Positions 55,599 to 64,000 of a stretch of DNA of 64,000 nt are shown piece by piece; within the stretch, counting starts at the first letter, position 1; each line of letters opens with the position of its first letter. The position numbers and the translations under genes are program-made. The notes beneath the pieces were generated by a model. It did no database searches and was not told the DNA's origin. It saw nothing but the letters and a program-made list of their open reading frames with translations. The stretch is from Faunimonas pinastri (GTDB lineage: Bacteria; Pseudomonadota; Alphaproteobacteria; Rhizobiales; Afifellaceae): the NCBI RefSeq assembly GCF_900110915.1, contig NZ_FOFG01000006.1, forward strand, positions 1-64,000, in the 5' to 3' direction.

Positions 55599-56941
55599 CA
55601 GGCGGTCCCTTCCGTGACGCGCTCGTAGACGACGGGGTTGGCCGCGGGAGCGCCCTCGCCGGACCGGTACGCCGCCCGCAACGCCCCGGCGGCCCGTTCC
55701 GCGTCGGCTTCGCTCCGCGCATGGACCAGCCCGAGCGGACGATCCGGGCCGACCTGCTCGCCGATGCCCGCGAGATCGGTAAAGCCGACGGAATGGTCGA
55801 TCGCGTCCTCCGGCCGGGTGCGGCCGCCCCCAAGCGCCACCACGGCGACGCCGACGCCCCGGGTGTCGATCGCGCTGACCGTGCCCGCCACTTCCGGCAG
55901 CACGGGCAGGATCACGGCCGCCTGCGGAAGGTGGAGTTCCGGCTCATCGAGCAGATCCGCCGGCCCGCCAAGCGCCACGACCATGCGGGCGAAGCGCTCC
56001 GCCGCCGCGCCGCTCGTCAGCGCTTCGGTGGCCTTGGCCCTGCCCTCTTCGGTATCGCCGGCCAAGCCGCCGACCACCAGCATCTCGGCGGCGAGCGCGA
56101 GGGTCACCTCCTCCAGCCTGGCGTCGCGATGCGCGCCGGTCAGGAACTCGATCGCGTTCAGCACTTCCACCGCGTTTCCGGCGGCCGAGGCCAGAGGTTC
56201 GTTCATGTCCGTCAAAAGGGCGGTCGTCTTCAGCCCAGCCCCGTTGGCCACATCGACGAGACCCTGCGCCAGCGCCCGAGCATCCTCGTGCCGCGCCATG
56301 AACGCGCCCGAGCCGGTCTTCACATCGAGCACGAGGCCCTGCAGCCCGGCGGCAAGTTTCTTGGACAGGATCGACGCGGTGATGAGGTCGATGGATTCCA
56401 CCGTGCCGGTCACGTCGCGGATGCCGTAGAAGCGCTTGTCGGCCGGGGCGAGATCCGCCGTCTGGCCGATGACGGCGCAGCCCGCTTCCTTCACCACCTT
56501 GCGGAAGAGGTCGTTGTCTGGCTGGCTGCGATAGCCCGGAATGGCATCGAGCTTGTCCAGCGTGCCGCCGGTATGGCCGAGGCCGCGACCGGAGATCATC
56601 GGCACGACGCCGCCGCAGGCCGCCACGATGGGCGCCAGCATCAGGGAGACGTTGTCGCCGACGCCGCCGGTGGAATGCTTGTCGAGCACGGGGCCGTCGG
56701 CATCAGGCCAGTCCAGCACAGTGCCGGAATCGCGCATGGCCAGCGTCAGCGCCACGCGCTCGTCGCGCTCCATGCCGCGAAAGAACACGGCCATGGCGAA
56801 TGCCGCGACCTGCCCCTCGCTGACCGTGCCGCGCGTCAGCCCGTCGACGAAAAAGGCGATCTCCTCGCGCGCGAGCAACCCGCCGTCACGCTTTCGACGG
56901 ATGATTTCCTGCGGCAGGAACGCCGGTCCGGAACTTCCCAC
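55598..56941 (-). CDS. deoA: Thymidine phosphorylase
   Basis: A 447-residue enzyme cleaving thymidine or deoxyuridine with phosphate. The family N terminus is [13 protein letters not shown]; the signature [14 protein letters not shown] binds phosphate and [15 protein letters not shown] binds the sugar. The start is GTG at 56941, two bases after the cdd stop; longer upstream frames run antisense through cdd. It feeds deoxyribose-1-P to DeoB. Confidence 0.95.
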   Translation of the reverse strand: MGSSGPAFLPQEIIRRKRDGGLLAREEIAFFVDGLTRGTVSEGQVAAFAMAVFFRGMERDERVALTLAMRDSGTVLDWPDADGPVLDKHSTGGVGDNVSLMLAPIVAACGGVVPMISGRGLGHTGGTLDKLDAIPGYRSQPDNDLFRKVVKEAGCAVIGQTADLAPADKRFYGIRDVTGTVESIDLITASILSKKLAAGLQGLVLDVKTGSGAFMARHEDARALAQGLVDVANGAGLKTTALLTDMNEPLASAAGNAVEVLNAIEFLTGAHRDARLEEVTLALAAEMLVVGGLAGDTEEGRAKATEALTSGAAAERFARMVVALGGPADLLDEPELHLPQAAVILPVLPEVAGTVSAIDTRGVGVAVVALGGGRTRPEDAIDHSVGFTDLAGIGEQVGPDRPLGLVHARSEADAERAAGALRAAYRSGEGAPAANPVVYERVTEGTA

Positions 56942-56943
56942 GA

Positions 56944-57354
56944 TCAGCCCACCGCCTGGAATTCGTCGGGATCGAAGGCCAGCGGCAACAGCTCGGCGAG
57001 CGTCACCGTCTGCACCACCCCGTTCCCATCGCAGAGATGCACCCTGGTGGATGCCGTGCCGAATTCCTTCAGCCGCTGGCGACAGCCGCCGCAAGGCGTG
57101 ATGCGGTCCATCTTCTCCGCAGTCACCGCGATCTCGACGATGCGGTTCTCCCCGCCCATGACCATGTGCCCGATGGCGGTGGTCTCGGCGCACCAGCCCT
57201 CGGGATAGCTCGCCACTTCCATGTTGGCACCGGCATAGACCGCGCCGGACGCCGTCAGGATAGCCGCGCCCACGGGAAAGTTCGAATAGGGCGCATGCGC
57301 CCGCGCCATGGCGGTGCGGGCCGCCTCGAAAAGCGTGGTCTCGGTTTCGGACAT
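56944..57354 (-). CDS. cdd: Cytidine deaminase
   Basis: A 136-residue homotetrameric-type enzyme converting (deoxy)cytidine to (deoxy)uridine. The zinc site is [11 protein letters not shown] (Cys and catalytic Glu) and [12 protein letters not shown] (two Cys). [11 protein letters not shown] is the substrate-binding block. Its ATG shares one base with the nupQ stop (TGATG), coupling uptake and deamination. Confidence 0.95.
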   Translation of the reverse strand: MSETETTLFEAARTAMARAHAPYSNFPVGAAILTASGAVYAGANMEVASYPEGWCAETTAIGHMVMGGENRIVEIAVTAEKMDRITPCGGCRQRLKEFGTASTRVHLCDGNGVVQTVTLAELLPLAFDPDEFQAVG

Positions 57355-58322
57355 CAGCGTTCCTTTACATAAGGCATGCCGCCGGCGCGCGGCGGGATCG
57401 CCTTGCCGATAAAGCCGGCGAGCAGGATCATGGTCAGGATATAGGGCAATGCCTGGATCGCCTGCACCGGCACCGCGCCGATGCCCGGTACCACCACGCC
57501 CTGCAGCCGGATCGACAGCGCATCGAGGAAACCGAAGAGCAGGCAGGTCCAGAGCACCGGCCAGGGCTTCCACTTCGCGAAGATCAGCGCCGCCAGCGCG
57601 ATGTAGCCCTGCCCGGCCGTCATGTCGCGGGTGAAGGCCGCCGACTGCGCGATTGAGAGATACGTGCCCGCGACACCGCAGAGAAGGCCGGTCAGCATCA
57701 GCGCGCGATAGCGCATCCAGGCCACCGAGATACCCGCCGTATCGACCGCGGCCGGGTTCTCGCCGACAGCGCGGAGCCGAAGCCCGAAGCGCGTGCGCTG
57801 GACCACCCACCACGTCGCCGGCACCGCCAGGAAGGCGAAGTAGACGAGGAGGTTATGCCCGGAGATGAAATGCGAATAGACGAGGCCCAGCACCGGCACA
57901 TCCGCCACGGCCTGCGCGCCGGGAAAGTCGATCTCGCCGAAGCGCGCCGTCATCGGCAGTTGCGGCGTGCGGCCGCCTTCGCCGAACCAGGCCTGCCCGA
58001 AGAAGGCGGTGAGGCCGGAGGCCACGAAGTTGATCGCGACGCCGGACACGACCTGGTTGCCCCGCAGTGAAATCGACGCATAACCGTGGATCATCGCCAT
58101 CACCAGCGAGGCGGCGATGCCCCCGAGAAGGCCGAGCCACGCCGAGCCGGTGAGCGCCGCGATGACGGCGGCGGAAAAGGCGGCGGCCAGCATCTTGCCT
58201 TCCAGGCCGATGTCGACGATGCCCGAGCGCTCGGAATAAAGCCCGGCCAGCGCCGCCAGGATCAGCGGCGTGGAAAGCCGCAGCGTCGCGTTGACGACGT
58301 CGAGAAAATCGGCGGCGTTCAT
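57354..58322 (-). CDS. nupQ: Nucleoside ABC transporter permease (NupQ-like)
   Basis: A 322-residue BPD_transp_2-family permease with eight to ten hydrophobic segments. The N terminus ([26 protein letters not shown]) is the hallmark of the BMP-linked nucleoside permeases, and [20 protein letters not shown] is the coupling loop. It overlaps nupP upstream by four bases and cdd downstream by one. Confidence 0.92.
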   Translation of the reverse strand: MNAADFLDVVNATLRLSTPLILAALAGLYSERSGIVDIGLEGKMLAAAFSAAVIAALTGSAWLGLLGGIAASLVMAMIHGYASISLRGNQVVSGVAINFVASGLTAFFGQAWFGEGGRTPQLPMTARFGEIDFPGAQAVADVPVLGLVYSHFISGHNLLVYFAFLAVPATWWVVQRTRFGLRLRAVGENPAAVDTAGISVAWMRYRALMLTGLLCGVAGTYLSIAQSAAFTRDMTAGQGYIALAALIFAKWKPWPVLWTCLLFGFLDALSIRLQGVVVPGIGAVPVQAIQALPYILTMILLAGFIGKAIPPRAGGMPYVKER

Positions 58323-59548
58323 CGGCTCGCTTCCCCCGCCTCGACCATGCGCCGGCGCTGCGGCGTGGAGATCATGTTGACCGCGCGCGTCAGGCCGGGC
58401 CGGAACATGTGCTCCAGCGCGCCGGCGAACAGGATCACCAGGCCCTGGATGACGAGGATCATCTCGCGCGAGACCTGCGGCATGTCGAAGGCCAGTTCCG
58501 CGCCGCCCTGATAGAGCATGCCGAAAAGCAGCGCGGCGAGGCAGATGCCGACGGGATGATTGCGGCCCATCAAAGCCACCGCGATGCCGACGAAGCCGGC
58601 GCCGTTGACGAAGTTCAGCTGCAGGCGCTGCTGGTCGCCGATCACGGGGTTGAGCGCCAGAAGCCCGGCCAGGGCGCCGGAGATCAGCATGGTTATGATG
58701 ATGATCCGCGACGTGGAAATGCCGGCATAGACGGCGGCGGTCGGGTTCAGGCCGACGGTGCGCATCTCATAGCCGAGCTTGGTCCGCCAGATCAGGACGT
58801 AGACGAAGACGGCCGCGATGAGCGCAAGGAAGATGCAGAGATTGAGCGGCGCCGCCCCGAGATCCGCGCCGAAGAGCGAGAACAGCCCGCCGAGCTTCGG
58901 AATCGACGCACCCTCGGTAAAGGGGCGGCTCGCCGGGTCCATCGTTCCGGGCTGGATGAAATAGTTCACCAGGAGCCAGACCATCAGCGCATTGGCGAGG
59001 AAGTTGAACATGATCGTCGTAATGACGATGTGGCTGCCGCGCCTGGCCTGCAGCCATGCCGGGATAAAGGCCCATGCCGCGCCGAAGACGCAGGCCGCGA
59101 CGAGCGCGATCGGAACCGTCGCGTACCACGGCAGAAAGTGATCGAGCGCCAGCGCCACGAAGGTCGCGCCGAGGCCGCCGACATAGGCCTGCCCCTCCGC
59201 GCCGATGTTGAAGAGCCCGGAATGATAGGCGACCGCGACCGCGAGGCCGGCGAAGATGAAATTGGTGGTGTAGAACAGCGTGAAGCCCACGCCCTCGCCG
59301 TATCCGAGCGCGCCGAAGACCATGATCTTCACGGCTTCCAGCGGATTGGCCCCGACCATCAGCACCGCGAGGCCGGACACCACGAAGGCGGCGACCACGT
59401 TGATCAGCGGCAGCAGCGCGTAGTCGGCCCAGGCCGGCAGCTTGTCGGGCGCCGGGCGCGCGAGAGCCTTGGGCTTCTCGGCCGTCGCAGCCGAAATGCC
59501 GTCGCCGCTCGCCTTCCGATCGGGCCCGGCGGGAATGGGTGAACTCAT
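58319..59548 (-). CDS. nupP: Nucleoside ABC transporter permease (NupP-like)
   Basis: A 409-residue permease partner of NupQ, with a ~45-residue Ala/Pro/Lys-rich cytoplasmic N terminus and about nine membrane helices. Family blocks are HSGLFNIGAEGQAYVGGLGA and the coupling loop YEMRTVGLNPTAAVYAGIS. It lies 40 bases after nupO. Confidence 0.92.
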   Translation of the reverse strand: MSSPIPAGPDRKASGDGISAATAEKPKALARPAPDKLPAWADYALLPLINVVAAFVVSGLAVLMVGANPLEAVKIMVFGALGYGEGVGFTLFYTTNFIFAGLAVAVAYHSGLFNIGAEGQAYVGGLGATFVALALDHFLPWYATVPIALVAACVFGAAWAFIPAWLQARRGSHIVITTIMFNFLANALMVWLLVNYFIQPGTMDPASRPFTEGASIPKLGGLFSLFGADLGAAPLNLCIFLALIAAVFVYVLIWRTKLGYEMRTVGLNPTAAVYAGISTSRIIIITMLISGALAGLLALNPVIGDQQRLQLNFVNGAGFVGIAVALMGRNHPVGICLAALLFGMLYQGGAELAFDMPQVSREMILVIQGLVILFAGALEHMFRPGLTRAVNMISTPQRRRMVEAGEASR

Positions 59549-59588
59549 ACGCGCTTCCTCATGAGCCGCGACCGGACGCGCCAGCCTG

Positions 59589-61160
59589 TCAGGCCGCAGC
59601 CTTGCTGTCCATTCCGGCCATCAGCAGGCCGATTTCCTGTTCGTCGGCGTCCGGCATCCGCTCGCCGACGATGCGGCCATCGAACATCACGAGGATCCGG
59701 TCGGACAGCGCCCGGACCTCGTCGAGCTCGACGGAGACCACGAGGATCGCCTTGCCCGCGTCACGCATGGCGATCAGCTGGCGGTGGATGAACTCGATCG
59801 CGCCGATATCGACGCCGCGCGTCGGCTGCCCCACCAGCAGCACCTGCGGATCGCGCTCCATCTCGCGGGCGAGTACGATCTTCTGCTGGTTGCCGCCGGA
59901 AAAGTTGGCGGTCTTCAGCCGGCAGTTCGGCGGGCGGATATCGTATTGCTCGATACGCTTGCGGGCATCGTCGCGCACAGCGTTCCGGCTGAGGAACGGG
60001 CCCCCGCCATAGGCGGGATCGCGGTGATAGCCGAGGATCGCGTTCTCGTTTTCCTCGAAGGCCGTGACGAGGCCCATGCGATGGCGGTCTTCCGGCACAT
60101 GGGCGAGCCCGCAGCCGCGCAACTCGGCGGGCAGCAGGGCGCGGCCGGTCCCGGCCGTCTCCTGCCCGGCCACCGCGATGCGACCCGAACTCGGCGCGCG
60201 GATGCCGGCGATCACCTCCAGCAGCTCCGACTGGCCGTTGCCGGCCACGCCCGCAATGCCGACGATCTCGCCGGCGCGAATACCGAAGGACACGTCGGAA
60301 AGCCGGGTCACGCCCTGGCTGTCCCGGAAGGTCAGGTTCTCCACGCTCAGCAGTTCGCGACCGGGATGCGCCGGAGCCTTGTTGACGCGCAGCAACACGC
60401 GGCGGCCGACCATCGCCTCGGCCAGTTGCTCGGGCGTCGTCTCGCGCGTCGCCACGGTGGAAACGATCTCGCCCCGGCGCATGACGGAAACGGCGTCGGT
60501 GATGGCCATGATCTCGCGCAGCTTGTGGGTGATCAGGATCACCGTTTTGCCCTGGGCCTTGAGCTGCGCGAGGATGCGGAAAAGGTGGTCGGCTTCCGCC
60601 GGGGTCAGCACGCCAGTGGGCTCGTCGAGGATCAGCGTTTCCGCGCCGCGATAGAGCGCCTTCAGGATCTCCACGCGCTGCTGCAGGCCGACGGGAAGCT
60701 CGCCGACCACCGCGTCGGGATCGACCTCCAGCGCATATTCCCGCTCCAGCCGCTTCAGCTCGCCGCGCACCTTCGCGATGCCGCGCGTCAGGAGCGCCCC
60801 GCCCTCAACGCCCAGCATGACGTTTTCCAGCACCGTGAAAGGCTCCACCAGCATGAAGTGCTGGTGGACCATGCCGATGCCGGCGTCGATCGCGTCATCG
60901 GAGGAGCGGATATTCACCTCGCGGCCGGCGACCCGGATCATTCCGGAATCCGCCTGATAGAAACCGTAGAGGATCGACATCAGCGTCGACTTGCCCGCGC
61001 CGTTCTCGCCGACGATGCCGTGGATCGTGCCCTTTTCCACGCGAAGATTGATGTCGCGGTTGGCGTGGACCGGACCGAACCGCTTGTCGATGCCGACGAG
61101 CTCGATCGCCGGCGGGGAGGTTTCACCCTGGCCCTGACCTTGACCCGCAACCGCGCTCAA
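59589..61160 (-). CDS. nupO: Nucleoside ABC transporter, tandem ATPase (NupO-like)
   Basis: A 523-residue cytoplasmic protein with two ABC domains. Domain 1 has Walker A GENGAGKST and Walker B LILDEPT. Domain 2 has a degenerate P-loop GVAGNGQSE and signature FSGGNQQKIVLAREM, the asymmetry usual for RbsA/NupO-type importers. The start is TTG, inside a TTGA overlap with the stop of the CAP-domain gene (61157-61160). Confidence 0.93.
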   Translation of the reverse strand: MSAVAGQGQGQGETSPPAIELVGIDKRFGPVHANRDINLRVEKGTIHGIVGENGAGKSTLMSILYGFYQADSGMIRVAGREVNIRSSDDAIDAGIGMVHQHFMLVEPFTVLENVMLGVEGGALLTRGIAKVRGELKRLEREYALEVDPDAVVGELPVGLQQRVEILKALYRGAETLILDEPTGVLTPAEADHLFRILAQLKAQGKTVILITHKLREIMAITDAVSVMRRGEIVSTVATRETTPEQLAEAMVGRRVLLRVNKAPAHPGRELLSVENLTFRDSQGVTRLSDVSFGIRAGEIVGIAGVAGNGQSELLEVIAGIRAPSSGRIAVAGQETAGTGRALLPAELRGCGLAHVPEDRHRMGLVTAFEENENAILGYHRDPAYGGGPFLSRNAVRDDARKRIEQYDIRPPNCRLKTANFSGGNQQKIVLAREMERDPQVLLVGQPTRGVDIGAIEFIHRQLIAMRDAGKAILVVSVELDEVRALSDRILVMFDGRIVGERMPDADEQEIGLLMAGMDSKAAA

Positions 61161-61756
61161 GAGCCCGCCCCGATGACGGTGACGCGGCGCTGGTCGGGTG
61201 CCGCCAGGATCAATGACCAGTAATAATGATAACGCGACCGGCTGACCTCGGCCGCGCCGATGCCGATCTCGGTCACGCCGGGATCGAGCAGGTTCTTGCG
61301 GTGACCGGGCGAATTCTTCCAGCCCAGCATCGCGGCCGCCATGGTGGGATAGCCCTCGCCGATATTCTCGTCGGCGACCTGCCAGCCGTAACCCGCTTTG
61401 GCCAGACGCTTCGGCAGCGTCTGGCCGCCGAGATTGTGGCTCATCGTGTCATGCGCGGCCATGTCCATGGCCTGGCTTCGCGCGGCGGCCGAGAGCGAGG
61501 CGCTCAGCTTCACCGGCTTCATGCCTTGGCTCGCGCGGAAAGCGTTCACCGCCGCCAGAGTGGTGCTCTCGTCCACCTGCATGGGGGAAGCGGTCTGCAG
61601 CGTGGCCGGGGCGGAGCCGCCGATGCAGCCGGCGAGCGGCAGGGCTGCTCCGAGGCCGATGACGAGGCCGATAGAGGCGAATGCGGCGCGGAACCTCCGG
61701 GAGGCGGTGCCGGCGACGGGGGACGGGGAGCGAACAGGAAACAGGGCGGGTCTCAT
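61157..61756 (-). CDS. CAP-domain (SCP/PR-1-like) lipoprotein
   Basis: A 199-residue exported lipoprotein. The signal ends in a lipobox LPLAGCIGG (Cys near residue 45). A CAP domain follows, with NAFRASQGMKPVKL, DTMSHNLGG, ADENIGEGY and the motif NSPGHRKNLLDPGVTEIG. I start at ATG 61756; the upstream in-frame extension is antisense to the BMP gene. It lies between the BMP gene (89-base gap) and nupO, and its stop overlaps the nupO start, so it is expressed with the transporter. Bacterial CAP proteins have no settled function. Confidence 0.87.
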   Translation of the reverse strand: MRPALFPVRSPSPVAGTASRRFRAAFASIGLVIGLGAALPLAGCIGGSAPATLQTASPMQVDESTTLAAVNAFRASQGMKPVKLSASLSAAARSQAMDMAAHDTMSHNLGGQTLPKRLAKAGYGWQVADENIGEGYPTMAAAMLGWKNSPGHRKNLLDPGVTEIGIGAAEVSRSRYHYYWSLILAAPDQRRVTVIGAGS

Positions 61757-61845
61757 CCGGCTCGAAGGCTTGCACGCGTGCAATTGCGCAAGAAAGACAA
61801 TCTGGCAAGCCTCCCCCGCAGGCGCGGAGGAGGCATTTCGTCCGA

Positions 61846-62841
61846 TTACATCGGGCAGGAATTGTCGGCCGTGTAGTCGTGGACCTTGATCTCGCCGGAG
61901 ATGATCTTGGCCTTGGCTTCGTCGGCCTTGGACTTCATGTCGGCGGTCAGGACGTCCTTGTTGTACTGGTCGGACGTGTAGCCGACGCCGTTTTCCTTGA
62001 GGCCGAGGACCTTGGCGCCGCCCGTCCACTTGCCGTCCTTCATGTCCATGTTGGCGCTGTAGATCGCCGTATCGACATGCTTGACCATGGAGGTGAGCAC
62101 GGAGCCCGGATGCAGGTCGTCCTGGTTGGAATCGACGCCGATGGAGTACTTCTTGGCGTCCGCCGCTGCCTGCATCGCGCCGAGTCCGGAGGCGCCGGCG
62201 GCGGTGTAGATCACGTCGGCACCACGGCTCAGCTGGCTCTTGGCGAGTTCGCCGCCCTTCACCGGATCGTTCCAGGCGTCGCCGGTCGTGCCGACCATGT
62301 TCTGGAAGATCTCGATCTTCGGGTTCACCGCCTTCGCGCCCTGGACGTAGCCGCAGGCGAACTTGCGGATCAGCGGAATATCCATGCCGCCGACGAAGCC
62401 GATCTTGCCGGTCTCGCTCTTCAGCGCGGCCAGCATGCCGACGAGGTAGGAGCCTTCCTCCTCGCGGAACACCAGCGAGCGGACATTCGGCGCATCGACG
62501 GTCGCGTCGACGATGCCGAACTGGATCTTGGGGAATTCCTTGGAAACCTTCTCCAGCGCCTGCGCCTGGGAGAAGCCGATGGCGATGATCGGCTGATAGC
62601 CGCGGCGGGCGAAGTTGCGCAGCGCCTGGTCGTACTGGGACGGGTTCTGGATCTCGAACTCGTGGTAGCCGATTCCGGTGTCCTTCTTGAACTGTTCCTC
62701 GCCGGCGAAGGCGGATTCGTTGAAGGACTTATCGTGCTTGCCGCCGATGTCGTAGATCACGGCCGGCGACACCTCGGCCGCATAGGCATTTCCCGCAAAC
62801 AGGACCGCAGCCGCCGCGGCCAGCCATTTCACTCGCATCAT
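61846..62841 (-). CDS. BMP-family nucleoside-binding protein (NupN-like)
   Basis: A 331-residue periplasmic substrate-binding protein. The Sec signal is VKWLAAAAAVLFAGNAYA. The ligand region shows VIYDIGGKHDKSFNESAF, GYQPIIAIGFSQA and YTAAGASGLGAMQAA, matching the BMP/PnrA/Med family that binds purine and pyrimidine nucleosides. It is the first gene of the operon. The ATG at 62841 follows GGGGAACG; the next codon is also ATG. Confidence 0.93.
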   Translation of the reverse strand: MMRVKWLAAAAAVLFAGNAYAAEVSPAVIYDIGGKHDKSFNESAFAGEEQFKKDTGIGYHEFEIQNPSQYDQALRNFARRGYQPIIAIGFSQAQALEKVSKEFPKIQFGIVDATVDAPNVRSLVFREEEGSYLVGMLAALKSETGKIGFVGGMDIPLIRKFACGYVQGAKAVNPKIEIFQNMVGTTGDAWNDPVKGGELAKSQLSRGADVIYTAAGASGLGAMQAAADAKKYSIGVDSNQDDLHPGSVLTSMVKHVDTAIYSANMDMKDGKWTGGAKVLGLKENGVGYTSDQYNKDVLTADMKSKADEAKAKIISGEIKVHDYTADNSCPM

Positions 62842-62914
62842 CGTTCCCCATTCGTGGCCGCCGGTCTTACCCGCCCGGCAATATGAGCCCAAGACTGTCA
62901 CGGTCTTTAGCCCG

Positions 62915-62933
62915 GCGCATCATCTTTATGCGC
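62915..62933. promoter_or_regulatory. Inverted repeat GCGCAT-N7-ATGCGC in the divergent bmp/glk region
   Basis: A perfect 6+6 palindrome with a 7-base spacer (62915-62920 and 62928-62933) lies in the 130-base gap between the nucleoside operon and glk, about 75 bases from the BMP start. Its place and symmetry suit an operator for a dimeric repressor. The flanking bases (TAATTTATC) are AT-rich, as in a promoter. Confidence 0.4.
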
Positions 62934-62971
62934 GAATAATTTATCACCCTTTGACGCAGCCTCGAGGTCCA

Positions 62972-64000
62972 ATGTATCTGCAACCAACCGACCCCAGCCG
63001 CGACCGCCTCATGACCGTTGCTTCTTCTGCCGACGCCGTCTCCTTCCCCGTGCTGATCGGCGACATCGGCGGCACGAACGTGCGGTTTGCCCTGCTGGAA
63101 AGCCCCGAGGCGGCGCCGCTGGTGATGGATCATGTCCCGACGGCCGAATATCCGGATATCCAGACCGCGATCGAGACCTGCGTGGTCGGACCGACCGGCA
63201 TCGTGCCGCGATCCGCCGTGATCGCGCTGGCCGGCCCCGTGCACGGCGAGGGCGTCGATCTCACCAACGCGTCCTGGAAGGTACGCCCGCGCGACATCAT
63301 CGCCGCGACCGCCATCGACGACGTGATCCTGCTGAACGATTTCGAGGCGCAGGCTCTGGCCATCACCTCGCTGGATCCGGAAGACCTCGTCCAGATCGGC
63401 GGCGGCTCGCCCTTGGCGAACGGCGCCAAGGCGGTTCTCGGCCCCGGCACCGGGCTCGGCGTCGCGGGCCTGATCCATGCCGCCGACCGCTGGATTCCGA
63501 TCCCCGGCGAAGGCGGCCATGTGTCCTTCGGTCCGGTGGAGCCCGACGAATTCCCGCTCTGGGAGGTGATGGAGCCCGAACATGGCCGGATTTCCGCCGA
63601 GGCCCTGCTCTGCGGGCGCGGGCTGGTCCGCCTTTATCGCGCGGTGGCGCGGGTGGACGGCGCAGCGATCACGCACGAAACACCTGCCTCCATCACCGAA
63701 GAGGCCATGGCCGGCGATCCCGTCTGCGTCCGCACCGTGCGGCTCTACTGCCGCTTTCTCGGCCGGCTGGCCGGCGACCTCGCGCTGATCTTCATGGCGC
63801 GCGGCGGCGTCTATGTCGCCGGCGGCATTCCGCCCCGCATCCTGTCATTCCTGCAGGAACCGGATTTCCGCCGGGCTTTCGAGGCCAAGGCCCCGCATGA
63901 GGCGGTCGTCGCAGAACTCCCGACCTGGGTCGTCACCGGTGCCGATCCGGCGCTGAAGGGCCTCGCCGCCTTCGCGCGAAATCCCGAGCGCTTCGGCGTC
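62972..64000 (+). CDS. glk: Glucokinase (3' end outside window)
   Basis: At least 343 residues of an E. coli-type Glk, phosphorylating glucose with ATP. The nucleotide loop is GDIGGTNVRFALLE (near residue 28), then VIALAGPVHGEG, LLNDFEAQAL (catalytic Asp), VLGPGTGLGVAGL, and GEGGHVSFGP. Length suggests only a few codons are missing. ATG 62972 is preferred because GAGG lies just upstream; ATG 63011 lacks such a site. It is divergent from the nucleoside operon. Confidence 0.93.
   Translation, partial: MYLQPTDPSRDRLMTVASSADAVSFPVLIGDIGGTNVRFALLESPEAAPLVMDHVPTAEYPDIQTAIETCVVGPTGIVPRSAVIALAGPVHGEGVDLTNASWKVRPRDIIAATAIDDVILLNDFEAQALAITSLDPEDLVQIGGGSPLANGAKAVLGPGTGLGVAGLIHAADRWIPIPGEGGHVSFGPVEPDEFPLWEVMEPEHGRISAEALLCGRGLVRLYRAVARVDGAAITHETPASITEEAMAGDPVCVRTVRLYCRFLGRLAGDLALIFMARGGVYVAGGIPPRILSFLQEPDFRRAFEAKAPHEAVVAELPTWVVTGADPALKGLAAFARNPERFGV

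Noticed and set aside
1-64000. CRISPR arrays, toxin-antitoxin pairs, restriction systems, intact prophage
   Set aside because: No regularly spaced repeats and no matching protein families were seen; apart from the first 2.2 kb all genes are chromosomal housekeeping, transport or pilus functions.

Overview
The window is a GC-rich chromosome segment from an alphaproteobacterium, most likely of the order Hyphomicrobiales (Rhizobiales). The order is supported by the gene neighbourhoods rpmH-rnpA-yidC-engB-argB, dapD-DUF805-dapE-truA-fmt-def and recR-ybaB-dnaX-SRP RNA, by a Caulobacter/rhizobium-style cpa/tad pilus locus, and by a rhizobial-type BMP/Nup nucleoside transporter. The genus is not resolved from sequence alone. 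Coding is dense, with many 1-base or 4-base stop/start overlaps (ATGA, GTGA, TTGA, TGATG) that imply translational coupling. Only the first 2.2 kb looks like accessory DNA.

Layout. 1-2.3 kb: the decayed end of a mobile element (an IS3-type transposase fragment and a broken DUF927 helicase-like gene) lying against the 3' end of a tRNA-Arg(ACG) gene, a classic integration site. 2.4-5.4 kb: a histidine kinase and a mercuric-reductase-like flavoprotein. 5.6-9.7 kb: rpmH, rnpA, yidC, engB and argB. 10-18.8 kb: a minus-strand Yej-type peptide ABC transporter operon with two binding proteins (one Sec, one Tat signal), two permeases, a double ATPase and a GhrA-like reductase. 19-23.6 kb: a membrane-anchored cytochrome c with two haem domains, kdsB, pheA, nudC and a HIT protein. 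23.7-30.5 kb: lysine biosynthesis (dapD, dapE), truA, fmt, def and rmuC. 30.7-38.9 kb: an SDR, two small membrane proteins (DUF421, TspO), recR-ybaB-dnaX with the SRP RNA, a HAD nucleotidase and a murein-peptide-type peptidase pair.

39-51.2 kb is a complete Flp/Tad pilus locus. It holds two Flp prepilins, CpaA to CpaF, TadB and TadC on the minus strand. Divergently there are a lone CpaC-N-terminal-domain protein and two TadE/F-type pseudopilins, and a TadD lipoprotein is transcribed towards tadC. Candidate CtrA half-sites occur upstream of cpaB and tadD. 51.2-54.4 kb: a phosphoglucomutase/phosphomannomutase, a retropepsin-like protease, upp and an unannotated 45-codon lysine-rich gene. 54.4-62.8 kb: a tightly overlapping nucleoside uptake and salvage operon (BMP binding protein, a CAP-domain lipoprotein, NupO/P/Q transporter, cdd, deoA, deoB). 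Glucokinase, divergent from it, runs to the window edge.

I found no CRISPR array, no intact phage and no defence island. The observations most worth a second look are the tandem cytochrome c, the CAP lipoprotein embedded in the nucleoside operon, the flavoprotein that has lost one redox cysteine, the paired Sec/Tat binding proteins, the lone CpaC-N-domain gene and the decayed tRNA-Arg element.
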